Positions 6,846 through 13,675 of a stretch of 13,675 nt of DNA are shown piece by piece (positions within the stretch are counted from its first letter, which is position 1; every line of letters begins with the position of its first letter). The stretch lies in the NCBI GenBank assembly GCA_049698215.1, contig JBAVXH010000206.1, positions 1-13,675 of the forward strand. Reading direction: 5' to 3'. The notes under the pieces are model-generated. The model was given only the letters and a program-made list of their open reading frames with translations, made no database searches and was not told the DNA's origin. Both the position numbers and the translations under genes were made by a program. The DNA is from PALSA-894 sp049698215. GTDB lineage: Bacteria; Pseudomonadota; Alphaproteobacteria; Rhizobiales; Xanthobacteraceae.

Positions 6846-8027
6846 ATGCCGGCGGTTAACGGCTGCGGCCCGCTGGAGCTGCTGGTCGTCCAACCGACGC
6901 CGTTCTGCAATATCGACTGCTCGTACTGTTATCTCCCGGATCGCCGGAACACCCGGAAGATCACGGCTGAGATACTTGAGCAGATATTTGCCTGGACGTT
7001 CCGCTCCGGTCTGGTGCGCGAGCCGTTTACGCTGCTCTGGCACGCTGGCGAGCCGACGGTGCTGCCCGCGTCGTTCTACGAGGAGGCGACCGTCCTCCTG
7101 GAGCGGTGTAACGACTCGGGCTTCGAGGTCACCCAGTCGTTCCAGACCAACGCCACACTGATCAACGACGCCTGGTGCGACTTCATCAAGCGCCGCAAAG
7201 TGCATGTGGGGGTCAGCGTCGACGGACCCGCCTTTCTACACGACCGCTATCGGAAGACGCGGCGTGGCGGCGGCACGTTCGAGAAGACGCTGCAGGGGAT
7301 GCGGCGGCTGCACGACCACGGCATCGACTTCAACACCATTACGGTCCTGACCGCGGATTCGCTCGCGTATCCCGACGAACTGTTCGATTTCTTCGTCGAG
7401 AACGGCGTCACCTCGGTCGGGTTCAATGTGGAGGAAATCGAGGGACCGCACGTCAATTCGTCGCTTGCCCGCGGCGGTACGGAGGAGCGCTTTCGCCGGT
7501 TCTATTCGCGGTTTCTCGATCTCGTCTTTGCCGCCAATCGCCCGATGGAGGTGCGCGAATTCAATACCGCGCAGGCCTCGCTCTCGCAGCGTCTCGATGC
7601 CGGCTTCCGCACCCAAGAGTGCCGGCCCTTTGCCATCCTCAACGTGGACTGCGAGGGCAACTTTTCGACCTATTCGCCCGAGCTTCTCGGCCTCAGTGGG
7701 CCGCGCCATGGCAGCTTCGCCTTCGGCAATGTCGCGCGGGATTCGCTCGAGAGCGTCCTGGCGGAGCCGCGTTTCATCGCGCTCGACGACGAGATCCGCC
7801 GCGGGGTCGAACGGTGCCACGAAACTTGCAGCTATGCGCCGTTCTGCGGCGGCGGCCCCCCGGGCAACAAGTTCTTCGAGAACGGCGACTTTGCCACGAC
7901 CGAAACGCTGTCGTGCCGCCTGCACAAGCAGGCGACCTTCGATGTGGCGCTGACCAAGCTCGAGCGGCTCGCGGCCGGCGAAGAACGGATTGCGGCTGCC
8001 CAAGAAGGGCTTGCGGCGGCCCAATGA
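6846..8027 (+). CDS. grrM: Radical SAM/SPASM cyclophane peptide maturase (GrrM/OscB type)
   Basis: This 393-residue cytoplasmic enzyme is expected to use S-adenosylmethionine and iron-sulfur clusters to crosslink Phe side chains to Asn beta-carbons in the precursor's F-x-N motifs. The radical SAM motif is C21-x3-C25-x2-C28 in PFCNIDCSYCYLP, followed by the LLWHAGEPTVLPASFYEEA segment typical of GRRM-system enzymes. The C-terminal SPASM region has C259, C269, C324, C328, C334 and C357, including CHETCSYAPFCGGG and an FFENGDF...TETLSC stretch, which would hold auxiliary clusters. The ATG at 6846 lies 1 bp after the precursor stop codon, suggesting translational coupling; the frame continues open upstream, but that part overlaps the repeats and is rejected. 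The C-terminus ends in a short Ala/Glu/Gln-rich near-repeat (EERIAAAQEGLAAAQ). Its stop overlaps the next gene's start. Confidence 0.93.
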   Translation: MPAVNGCGPLELLVVQPTPFCNIDCSYCYLPDRRNTRKITAEILEQIFAWTFRSGLVREPFTLLWHAGEPTVLPASFYEEATVLLERCNDSGFEVTQSFQTNATLINDAWCDFIKRRKVHVGVSVDGPAFLHDRYRKTRRGGGTFEKTLQGMRRLHDHGIDFNTITVLTADSLAYPDELFDFFVENGVTSVGFNVEEIEGPHVNSSLARGGTEERFRRFYSRFLDLVFAANRPMEVREFNTAQASLSQRLDAGFRTQECRPFAILNVDCEGNFSTYSPELLGLSGPRHGSFAFGNVARDSLESVLAEPRFIALDDEIRRGVERCHETCSYAPFCGGGPPGNKFFENGDFATTETLSCRLHKQATFDVALTKLERLAAGEERIAAAQEGLAAAQ

Positions 8028-8581
8028 AGCCGGCGTTCGCCATCGCGTCAAACTTTCATCTGGATGGTGGCTGGTCGGATCGGCTGCTTGTCGCCGAGAG
8101 CGAGGGCTGGCGCGCGCCACGTGAGGACGAGCGAACCGGGCTTGTCGCGGAGGCGCAGGGCGCTGACGCGGCAACCCTGCTGTTCCTGATTCCAGCGCAC
8201 ATGCGCAGCCGGTTTTGGGACATGCTGGGCGAGGAGGCCGCGGAGGGCACCGGCGATTTCGTCACCTTCGCCGCCGACCTGCGCCAGTTCCTCTCCTTCA
8301 AGGAGTTGCCGCCGCCCGCCGAGGCCACGTTCGATCTCCTCGTTCAGGACGTAGGCGGCGCCGTGGATCCAGCGGGACTCTGGGGGCTGATCAATTTTGG
8401 CGACGAGCCGCTTCTGCTCGACTGGCCGCAGGTCCGGCTGCGCCTCGGGCCGGGCGAAGGATGCCGCCTCGATCCGCGCTCTTCTCCTGGCGTCGTGGCG
8501 CCGGCGGACGAGCCGAATGTCATGGTGGCGATCCGCCGGGGTGCGGCGGCGGAAGGCCGTCCGGCCACGCTCGACAGCTAG
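8024..8581 (+). CDS. Unrecognised 185-residue third gene of the RiPP cassette
   Basis: I do not recognise this family. The start ATG (8024-8026) overlaps the maturase stop TGA by ATGA, a strong sign of translational coupling and a shared role. The frame is open further upstream inside the maturase gene, but that part has no credible start. No signal peptide or membrane segment is visible, so the product is probably cytoplasmic. The N-terminus holds NFHLDGGWSD; the middle is helical and charged (PAHMRSRFWDMLGEEA, ADLRQFLSFKELPPP); the last third looks beta-rich (GLWGLINFGDEPLLL, VRLRLGPGEGCRLD, NVMVAIRRG), reminiscent of a small barrel or cupin-like fold. There is a single Cys. Candidate roles are precursor recognition, a second modification or immunity/escort; none is shown. 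It is not the periplasmic GrrP partner known from other GRRM loci. Confidence 0.85.
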   Translation: MKPAFAIASNFHLDGGWSDRLLVAESEGWRAPREDERTGLVAEAQGADAATLLFLIPAHMRSRFWDMLGEEAAEGTGDFVTFAADLRQFLSFKELPPPAEATFDLLVQDVGGAVDPAGLWGLINFGDEPLLLDWPQVRLRLGPGEGCRLDPRSSPGVVAPADEPNVMVAIRRGAAAEGRPATLDS

Positions 8582-8907
8582 AGCGAAAAGCTGGTCCCGC
8601 AGCCGCAGCTCGCGGTCGCCTGCGGATTGTTGATCTTGAACGATTGCCCGATCAGATCGTCGACGAAGTCGATCTGCGATCCCGCCATGTAGTCGACCGA
8701 CACAGGGTCGATCAGCACCACGGCGTCGTCGCGCGTAAGCACCAGATCGTCGTCGGCCCGGTCGCGGGCGATATCGAACTTGTACTGGAACCCGGAACAG
8801 CCGCCGCCTTCAACCGAGACGCGCAACATCGCGCCCGCCGGCTCGGATTTGAGGATATCGGCGATCCGCCGGGCCGCGCTCTCCGATATGGTCACGCTTT
8901 CTGTCAT
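8578..8907 (-). CDS. erpA: Iron-sulfur cluster carrier of the HesB/IscA/ErpA family
   Basis: This 109-residue A-type carrier receives an Fe-S cluster from the assembly scaffold and passes it to target enzymes. The three conserved cysteines are present: C37 in EGGGCSGFQYKF and C101/C103 in the C-terminal SCGCGTSF. Length and layout are normal. ErpA is favoured over SufA or IscA by the overall sequence and because it stands alone, outside a suf operon, divergent from dgt; this subfamily assignment is moderately secure. Its stop codon overlaps the stop of the convergent RiPP-cassette gene through the shared palindrome CTAG (8578-8581). The start ATG (8907-8905) has only a weak upstream GAG. Confidence 0.93.
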   Translation of the reverse strand: MTESVTISESAARRIADILKSEPAGAMLRVSVEGGGCSGFQYKFDIARDRADDDLVLTRDDAVVLIDPVSVDYMAGSQIDFVDDLIGQSFKINNPQATASCGCGTSFSL

Positions 8908-8916
8908 CGACTCGGA

Positions 8917-8945
8917 TAGTTAGGGATGGCCAAGCCTTTGGTCAA
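8917..8945 (-). promoter_or_regulatory. Candidate erpA promoter
   Basis: Reading the minus strand, TTGACC (8945-8940) is separated by 17 bases from TAACTA (8922-8917), a reasonable sigma-70-type promoter. The -10 box ends only 9 bases before the erpA ATG, so the transcript would start within a few bases of the start codon and be nearly leaderless. This fits the lack of a good ribosome-binding site. Confidence 0.4.
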
Positions 8946-8960
8946 TTGCAGGACCCCTAA

Positions 8961-10148
8961 GTGGTGAGACGCGCGCCTTACGCGGCCGATCCGGCGGCGA
9001 GCCGGGGGCGGTTCCATGCGGAGGCCGAAAGCGCGACCCGCAGCCCGTTCCGCCGCGACGCCGACCGGATCATCCATTCGACCGCGTTCCGCCGCCTCAA
9101 GCACAAGACCCAGGTGTTCGTGTTCCATGAGGGCGACCACTACCGCACCCGGCTGACTCACACGCTGGAAGTCACCCAGATCGCCCGCGCGCTCGCGCGC
9201 ACCCTCTCGCTTGACGAGGATCTCGCCGAGGCGCTGGCGCTGGCGCATGACCTCGGCCATCCGCCCTTCGGCCATGCCGGCGAGCGCGCGCTTGACGCCT
9301 GCCTCGGGGACTTTGGCGGCTTCGACCATAACGCCCAGACCCTGCGCACCGTGACCGTCACGGAGCGGCGCTACCCCGGCTTCGACGGGTTGAATCTCAC
9401 GTGGGAAACGCTCGAAGGGATCGTGAAGCACAACGGTCCGCTGATCGACCCGGAAGGCCATCCGGCGGGAAAGTACCGCGAGACCGGCGTTCCCCAAGCG
9501 ATCGCCGACTTCAGCGCGACCTTCGATCTCGCGCTCTGGAGTCACGCGAGCGCCGAAGCGCAAGTCGCGGCGATCGCGGATGATATTGCCTATGACGCAC
9601 ACGACCTTGATGACGGACTGCGCGCCGGGCTGTTCGAGCTGTCCGATCTCGCGAGCCTGCCGGTGATCGGCGGCCTGTTGCGCGAGGTGCGCGACCAGTA
9701 TCCCGGCATCGAGCCCGCGCGGCTGACGCACGAACTGGTGCGCCGCCTGATCGGGAAGCTGATCGAGGACGTGGTCGGCGAAAGCGTCCGCCGCCTCGGC
9801 GCCGCCGCGCCCACATCCTCGGACGAGGTACGCGCCGCGGGTGCGTCGATGATCGCGTTCTCGGCGCTGATGGCGGGGACCGACCGCGCCATCAAGGACT
9901 TCCTCTGGACCAACATGTACCGCCACCCGCGCGTCATCGAGGTGATGGAGAACGCCGAAGTCGTGGTGCGCGAGCTGTTCGCGCGCTTCTTCGTGTCCCC
10001 GCAGGACATGCCGCCGGAATGGGGCGAGGGCCTGCAGGCCCTCGATGCGCCGTGGCGCGCGCGGCAAGTCGCCGATTTCATTGCCGGAATGACGGATCGT
10101 TTCGCACTGCAGGAGCACGCGCGGCTGTTTCCGAAAGCTTTGACTTGA
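8961..10148 (+). CDS. dgt: dGTPase-like HD-domain dNTP triphosphohydrolase
   Basis: The 395-residue product belongs to the dGTP triphosphohydrolase family (type 2, widespread in Alphaproteobacteria), which cleaves dNTPs to deoxynucleosides and triphosphate and so shapes the dNTP pool. The metal-binding HD residues are present: H67 in RLTHTLEVTQIAR, H96-D97 in ALAHDLGHPPFGHAGE, and D207/D208 in ADDIAYDAHDLDD. The opening SPFRRDADRIIHSTAFRRLKHKTQVF is characteristic. The start is GTG 8961, with AGGA at 8950-8953 seven bases upstream; GTG 8964 is an alternative. It is divergent from erpA across 53 bp and lies 29 bp before argS, so it is likely cotranscribed with it. The erpA-dgt-argS order is familiar from Hyphomicrobiales. 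Confidence 0.95.
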   Translation: MVRRAPYAADPAASRGRFHAEAESATRSPFRRDADRIIHSTAFRRLKHKTQVFVFHEGDHYRTRLTHTLEVTQIARALARTLSLDEDLAEALALAHDLGHPPFGHAGERALDACLGDFGGFDHNAQTLRTVTVTERRYPGFDGLNLTWETLEGIVKHNGPLIDPEGHPAGKYRETGVPQAIADFSATFDLALWSHASAEAQVAAIADDIAYDAHDLDDGLRAGLFELSDLASLPVIGGLLREVRDQYPGIEPARLTHELVRRLIGKLIEDVVGESVRRLGAAAPTSSDEVRAAGASMIAFSALMAGTDRAIKDFLWTNMYRHPRVIEVMENAEVVVRELFARFFVSPQDMPPEWGEGLQALDAPWRARQVADFIAGMTDRFALQEHARLFPKALT

Positions 10149-10177
10149 CTGCGAATTCTTGCGAATAGCGCGCGCCC

Positions 10178-11989
10178 ATGGCCGACCCGTACCACAACAT
10201 CTTCGCGACCGCTCTCGGCCGCGTGCATTCAGCGCTTGCCGCGCTCACGGCGGCAGGCGCCTTGCCCGCGCTTGATGCCTCGCGTGTGGTGGTCGAGCCG
10301 CCACGCGCCCCGACCCATGGCGACATGGCGACCAATGTCGCGATGGTGCTCGCCAAGGAGGCCGGCAAGAAGCCGCGTGAGCTTGCCGAGCTGGTCGCCG
10401 AGAAGCTGCGCGCCGATGAGCTGATCGCCAAGGTGGACGTGGCGGGACCGGGCTTCATCAATCTCGCGCTCAAGCCGGAGGCTTGGTTCGACACGCTGCG
10501 CGCGGCGGTCAGCGCGGGCACAGATTACGGACGCGGCACGTCCGACCGCCACAAGGTGAACGTCGAGTACGTGTCCGCCAATCCCACCGGGCCGATGCAC
10601 GTCGGACATTGCCGCGGCGCCGTGTTCGGCGATGCGCTCGCCAACCTGCTCGAGTTCGCCGGCCTCGACGTTACGCGCGAGTATTACATCAACGATGCCG
10701 GCGCGCAGGTCGATGTGCTCGCGCGTTCGGCGTACCTGCGCTACCGCGAGGCGCTCGGCGAGGCGATTACGATCCCGGAGGGGCTCTACCCGGGCGACTA
10801 TCTCAAGCCCGTCGGCGAGATGCTCGCGAAGGAATACGGCGCGGCGCTCAACCAGATGCCGGAGGAGAAGTGGCTTCCGGTCGTGCGCGCCAAGGCTATC
10901 GACATGATGATGGCGGTGGTCCGCGAGGATCTGACCGCACTCAATGTGAAACACGACGTGTTCTTCTCCGAGCGCTCGCTCGTTGAAGGCACCGATCAGG
11001 TCGCCGCGACGATCCGATGGCTGCGCGAGAAGGGCGACATTTACGAAGGCCGCCTGCCGCCCCCGAAGGGCGCGCCGGTCGAGGACTGGGAGGACCGCGA
11101 GCAGACGCTGTTCCGCGCGACCAAATACGGCGACGATGTCGACCGCCCGCTGATGAAGTCGGACGGGAGCTACACCTACTTCGCCTCAGACATTGCCTAT
11201 CACAAAGCGAAGTTCGACCGCGGCTTCGCCGACATGATCGACGTGTGGGGTGCCGACCACGGCGGCTACATCAAGCGCATGCAGGCGGCGGTGAAGGCGG
11301 TCACCGAAGGCAAGGCGGCGCTGGACGTGAAGCTCGTGCAGCTTGTGCGGCTGCTACGCGCCGGCGAGCTTGTCCGGATGTCCAAGCGGTCCGGGGACTT
11401 CGTCACGCTTCGTGAAGTAGTGGATGAGGTCGGCAAGGATGCCGTCCGCTTCATGATGCTTTACCGCAAGAACGATGCGGTGCTCGATTTCGACCTCGCC
11501 AAGGTGATCGAGCAGTCGCGCGACAATCCCGTGTTCTATGTGCAATACGGTCACGCGCGGGCGCACTCGATCTTTCGCAACGCGCGCGAGGGCGTGCCGA
11601 GCCCGGACGGCGCGGCGCCCGCGGTCGTTCCCGACCTGCCCGTCGATGACGCAGTGCGCGCCAAATTTCTGTCAAATGCGCCGCTCGACCGACTCAGCGA
11701 CCCGTCGGAACTCGCCTTGATGAAGAAGATTGCCGAGTACCCGCGGCTCATCGAAGCCGCGGGTGCTGCTCACGAGCCGCACCGCATTGCCTTCTATCTT
11801 TATGAACTGGCAAGCGAATTTCACGCCCACTGGACCCGCGGGGGCAAAGAATCGCCCCATTTACGGTTCATTATCCAAAGTGATCCAACACTGACCGTGG
11901 CTCGCCTTGCGTTGGTTCAGGGCGTCGCCACCGTCCTTGCTTCCGGGCTCGCACTGCTCGGAGTTGGGGCGCCTGAAGAGATGCGGTAA
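10178..11989 (+). CDS. argS: Arginyl-tRNA synthetase
   Basis: This 603-residue class I synthetase charges tRNA-Arg. The N-terminal Add-1 domain is followed by the catalytic Rossmann fold with the HIGH-type signature H141-V-G-H144 in NPTGPMHVGHCRGA. The KMSKS-type loop is R400-M-S-K-R-S405, followed by GDFVTLREVVDEVGKDAVRF. The C-terminal DALR anticodon-binding domain is visible from about HARAHSIFRNAR to the end. Length is normal and the gene looks intact. ATG 10178 gives the expected N-terminus, although no strong ribosome-binding site precedes it, which may reflect cotranscription with dgt 29 bp upstream. A nested stem-loop follows the stop. Confidence 0.98.
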   Translation: MADPYHNIFATALGRVHSALAALTAAGALPALDASRVVVEPPRAPTHGDMATNVAMVLAKEAGKKPRELAELVAEKLRADELIAKVDVAGPGFINLALKPEAWFDTLRAAVSAGTDYGRGTSDRHKVNVEYVSANPTGPMHVGHCRGAVFGDALANLLEFAGLDVTREYYINDAGAQVDVLARSAYLRYREALGEAITIPEGLYPGDYLKPVGEMLAKEYGAALNQMPEEKWLPVVRAKAIDMMMAVVREDLTALNVKHDVFFSERSLVEGTDQVAATIRWLREKGDIYEGRLPPPKGAPVEDWEDREQTLFRATKYGDDVDRPLMKSDGSYTYFASDIAYHKAKFDRGFADMIDVWGADHGGYIKRMQAAVKAVTEGKAALDVKLVQLVRLLRAGELVRMSKRSGDFVTLREVVDEVGKDAVRFMMLYRKNDAVLDFDLAKVIEQSRDNPVFYVQYGHARAHSIFRNAREGVPSPDGAAPAVVPDLPVDDAVRAKFLSNAPLDRLSDPSELALMKKIAEYPRLIEAAGAAHEPHRIAFYLYELASEFHAHWTRGGKESPHLRFIIQSDPTLTVARLALVQGVATVLASGLALLGVGAPEEMR

Positions 11990-11994
11990 TCTCG

Positions 11995-12060
11995 CTCGGT
12001 GCCATGAAATGCCGGCCAACCGGGGTGACGGGCCGGCTCTGAATTCACCGAGTTATTGTT
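11995..12060 (+). terminator. Nested stem-loop after argS
   Basis: An outer stem CTCGGTG (11995-12001) / CACCGAG (12046-12052) encloses an inner stem GCCGGCC (12011-12017) / GGCCGGC (12031-12037), each of 7 perfect pairs, and is followed directly by the T-rich TTATTGTT (12053-12060). This is the best terminator candidate in the window and probably ends the dgt-argS transcript. Two separated stems are more elaborate than a usual terminator, so a leader role for the next gene is also possible. Confidence 0.5.
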
Positions 12061-12077
12061 AGGGGACCGGTGGCAGT

Positions 12078-13397
12078 ATGAGTATGGCCGAAGACACGCG
12101 CAAACGACCCGATTTCTCCAGCGACTATTCGTCCAGCACGCCGCGCGAATCCGGCAGCGATCCGCTCGCCGAGCTCGCGCGCCTGATTGGACAGAGCGAT
12201 CCGTTCACGGACATCGTCAAAGACAATCCGCGCAAGCCGTTCGAGGCGGTGCGGAAGGACGATCGTCCGGCGCCGGAGTGGCTCGCGCGCCCGGCTACCC
12301 CTGAGCACGACGACTACGACCCGCCGGCTCCGCATCAGGCCTACACGCAACCGGCCTATCCGCCCGCGCAGCCGGAGCCGCACGCTCAAGCGAGCCACGG
12401 CGCGACCGGTCATCACGCGGACGCGGGCGACTATCCCGAGGACGCTGGCGGCTACGATCACTATCCGCCCGACGACCGCTATCGCGTGTCGCTGCCGTCT
12501 GGACACGAGCCGGATGGGTATTACGCCGAGGACGGCCACATGCCCCCGCCCGGCGAGGAGGGCGTGAGCCATCGGCGCCGCGGTACGCTGCTCACCGTCG
12601 CGGCCGTGGTCGGACTTGCGGTGATCGGCACGGCCGGCGCGTTCGGCTATCGCGCATTCGTCTCGGGCGGGAGCGCTCCGACAAACCCGCCAGTCATCAA
12701 GGCCGATCCGACTCCGCCGAAAACCGTTCCGGCGCCCTCCACGACCGCAAGCGTCGACAGCAAACCGATCCAGGACCGTATCGGCGCAATGGCCGCGCCG
12801 GAGCGCGTCGTTCCGCGCGAGGAGCAGCCGGTGTCGCTCCCCACTGGACCCGCGCCCACCCCGCGCGCGACCGCTCCGCAGCCATCCGCGCAAGCGGCCG
12901 CGCCGCTTGTCTCTCCGCCGTCACCAATGTCCGCCTCCAATGAACCAAAAAAGGTCAAGACCGTCACGATCCGCCAGGACAACAGCGGCACGGATTCAGC
13001 CGGGATGGCGAGCGCTCCGGCGGCCGCGCCGCCCGCGCAGACGCGGACGCCTGCGACGAAGCAGTCGCCGATGACGATCGCGCCGCAATCGGATCCCTCG
13101 TCGCGTACCAAGACGGCAGCGCGCACCCCGCCTGCGCAGGCTGCCGGCGGTGCCTATGTGGTGCAGGTGTCGGCGCAGAAGACCGAGGATGAGGCCCGCG
13201 CGTCCTTCCAGGTGCTGCAGCAGAAATACCCGAGTGTGCTCAGCGGCCGCGACCCGATCATTCGCCGCGCCGAACTTGGCCAGAGCGGCACTTGGTATCG
13301 CGTCCACGTCGGCTCGTTCGCGACCTCAGAGCAGGCGACCGCGCTGTGCAACAATCTGAAGGACGCCGGCGGCCAGTGCATCGTGCAGAAGAATTGA
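12078..13397 (+). CDS. Membrane-anchored SPOR-domain protein
   Basis: This 439-residue protein is probably a bitopic envelope protein that binds denuded peptidoglycan at division septa through its SPOR domain. It has a cytoplasmic N-terminal part (1-165), whose section about 78-150 is low-complexity and rich in P, H, Y, D and A; one membrane helix at about 170-190 (TLLTVAAVVGLAVIGTAGAF) preceded by RRR; a long Pro/Ala/Thr/Ser-rich periplasmic linker (about 195-355); and a C-terminal SPOR domain (about 357-439, AYVVQVSAQKTEDEARASF and TWYRVHVGSFATSEQA). The family is common directly after argS in Hyphomicrobiales. The start may be ATG 12078 or the in-frame ATG 12084. Being an FtsN-like septal protein is an inference from architecture; the sequence outside SPOR is not conserved enough to say. 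Confidence 0.9.
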   Translation: MSMAEDTRKRPDFSSDYSSSTPRESGSDPLAELARLIGQSDPFTDIVKDNPRKPFEAVRKDDRPAPEWLARPATPEHDDYDPPAPHQAYTQPAYPPAQPEPHAQASHGATGHHADAGDYPEDAGGYDHYPPDDRYRVSLPSGHEPDGYYAEDGHMPPPGEEGVSHRRRGTLLTVAAVVGLAVIGTAGAFGYRAFVSGGSAPTNPPVIKADPTPPKTVPAPSTTASVDSKPIQDRIGAMAAPERVVPREEQPVSLPTGPAPTPRATAPQPSAQAAAPLVSPPSPMSASNEPKKVKTVTIRQDNSGTDSAGMASAPAAAPPAQTRTPATKQSPMTIAPQSDPSSRTKTAARTPPAQAAGGAYVVQVSAQKTEDEARASFQVLQQKYPSVLSGRDPIIRRAELGQSGTWYRVHVGSFATSEQATALCNNLKDAGGQCIVQKN

Positions 13398-13481
13398 TCT
13401 TCGTCGGTTTCGCGCGCAAGGTTGAGGGCTTCTGAAGCAGCATCGAACGTTGGGGCAGACGCGCGACCGTTGGGGGGCAAC
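13398..13481 (+). other. Intergenic region before the LapA-domain gene
   Basis: These 84 bp contain a twice-repeated CGTTGGGG (13447-13454 and 13468-13475) spaced 21 bp apart and a strong Shine-Dalgarno-like GGGGGG ending 4 bases before ATG 13482. I see no terminator or clear promoter. Confidence 0.4.
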
Positions 13482-13675
13482 ATGCGCTGGATGTATGTCG
13501 CTGTTATCGCCGTCCTGGCCCTGGTGACGCTGATCTTTGCGCTGCAGAATTTCCAGAGTGTCACCTTCTCCTTCCTGCGACTGCAACTCAGTGTGCCGCT
13601 CGCTCTCCTCGTCATCATCGTCTACGTGCTCGGCATGGTGACCGGGGGCAGCGTCTGGGCGCTGGTGCGCTGGGC
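13482..13675 (+). CDS. LapA-domain (DUF1049) membrane protein, 3' partial
   Basis: The frame is open from ATG 13482 to the window edge (64 codons). It encodes two membrane helices, MRWMYVAVIAVLALVTLIFA and a second around VPLALLVIIVYVLGMVTGG, joined by LQNFQSVTFSFLRLQLSV. This pattern, with QN..V.F.FL between the helices and a Gly-rich end to the second, is typical of the LapA domain, found in proteins linked to lipopolysaccharide assembly control in Escherichia coli. Function in Alphaproteobacteria is not established. The GGGGGG just upstream supports the start. The C-terminus lies beyond the window. Confidence 0.85.
   Translation, partial: MRWMYVAVIAVLALVTLIFALQNFQSVTFSFLRLQLSVPLALLVIIVYVLGMVTGGSVWALVRW

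Noticed and set aside
7175..8023. Upstream extension of the third cassette gene within the maturase gene
   Set aside because: The translated sequence is Arg-rich shadow sequence of the radical SAM gene; the ATG overlapping the maturase stop gives a sensible N-terminus.
8904..10118. A 404-codon minus-strand open frame opposite dgt
   Set aside because: The plus strand encodes an intact dGTPase family protein with all metal ligands; the minus frame shows no family pattern.
1..13675. tRNA, rRNA or riboswitch genes
   Set aside because: I saw no cloverleaf with a GTTCGAATC-like T arm, no rRNA sequence and no recognisable riboswitch core in the intergenic regions.

Overview
The window is GC-rich chromosomal DNA from an alphaproteobacterium, most probably of the order Hyphomicrobiales (Bradyrhizobium/Xanthobacteraceae-like). 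The inference rests on an ExoR-type periplasmic Sel1-repeat regulator, an alphaproteobacterial erpA-dgt-argS-SPOR gene block, and short TA-flanked palindromic elements of a kind I recall from these genomes. The species cannot be named from the sequence alone.

Layout. Positions 1-752 hold the 3' part of an exoR homologue, convergent with xth (exonuclease III, 762-1553, minus strand). Between xth and the next operon (1554-1931) lie two related but diverged palindromic elements, the first only 3 bp from the xth start codon, followed by the upstream region of a resistance-nodulation-division (RND) efflux pair: periplasmic adaptor (1932-3077) and inner-membrane pump (3115-6303). At 8578-8907 (minus) is an ErpA-type iron-sulfur carrier, divergent from dgt (8961-10148), which is followed by argS (10178-11989), a nested stem-loop (11995-12060), a membrane-anchored SPOR-domain protein (12078-13397) and the start of a LapA-domain membrane protein running off the right edge.

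The most interesting part is 6440-8581, between the pump and erpA. It is a three-gene ribosomally made and modified peptide (RiPP) cassette of the GRRM / cyclophane ('triceptide') type: a 134-residue precursor with eleven F-x-N motifs at near-regular six-residue spacing, a radical SAM/SPASM maturase starting 1 bp after the precursor stop codon, and an unrecognised 185-residue protein whose start codon overlaps the maturase stop codon. The precursor carries a twin-arginine (Tat-like) signal peptide. This suggests that the peptide is crosslinked in the cytoplasm, where the maturase has its iron-sulfur clusters and SAM, and is then exported by a pathway that accepts folded substrates. GrrA/GrrM families are already known; the third protein, the Tat-type leader and the dense, regular F-x-N array are the aspects that look least described.

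The remaining genes are mostly housekeeping: DNA repair (xth), dNTP hydrolysis (dgt), translation (argS), Fe-S cluster delivery (erpA) and envelope functions (exoR, RND pump, SPOR, LapA). ErpA could in principle help supply Fe-S clusters that the radical SAM enzyme needs, but its position opposite the cassette is more likely coincidental.
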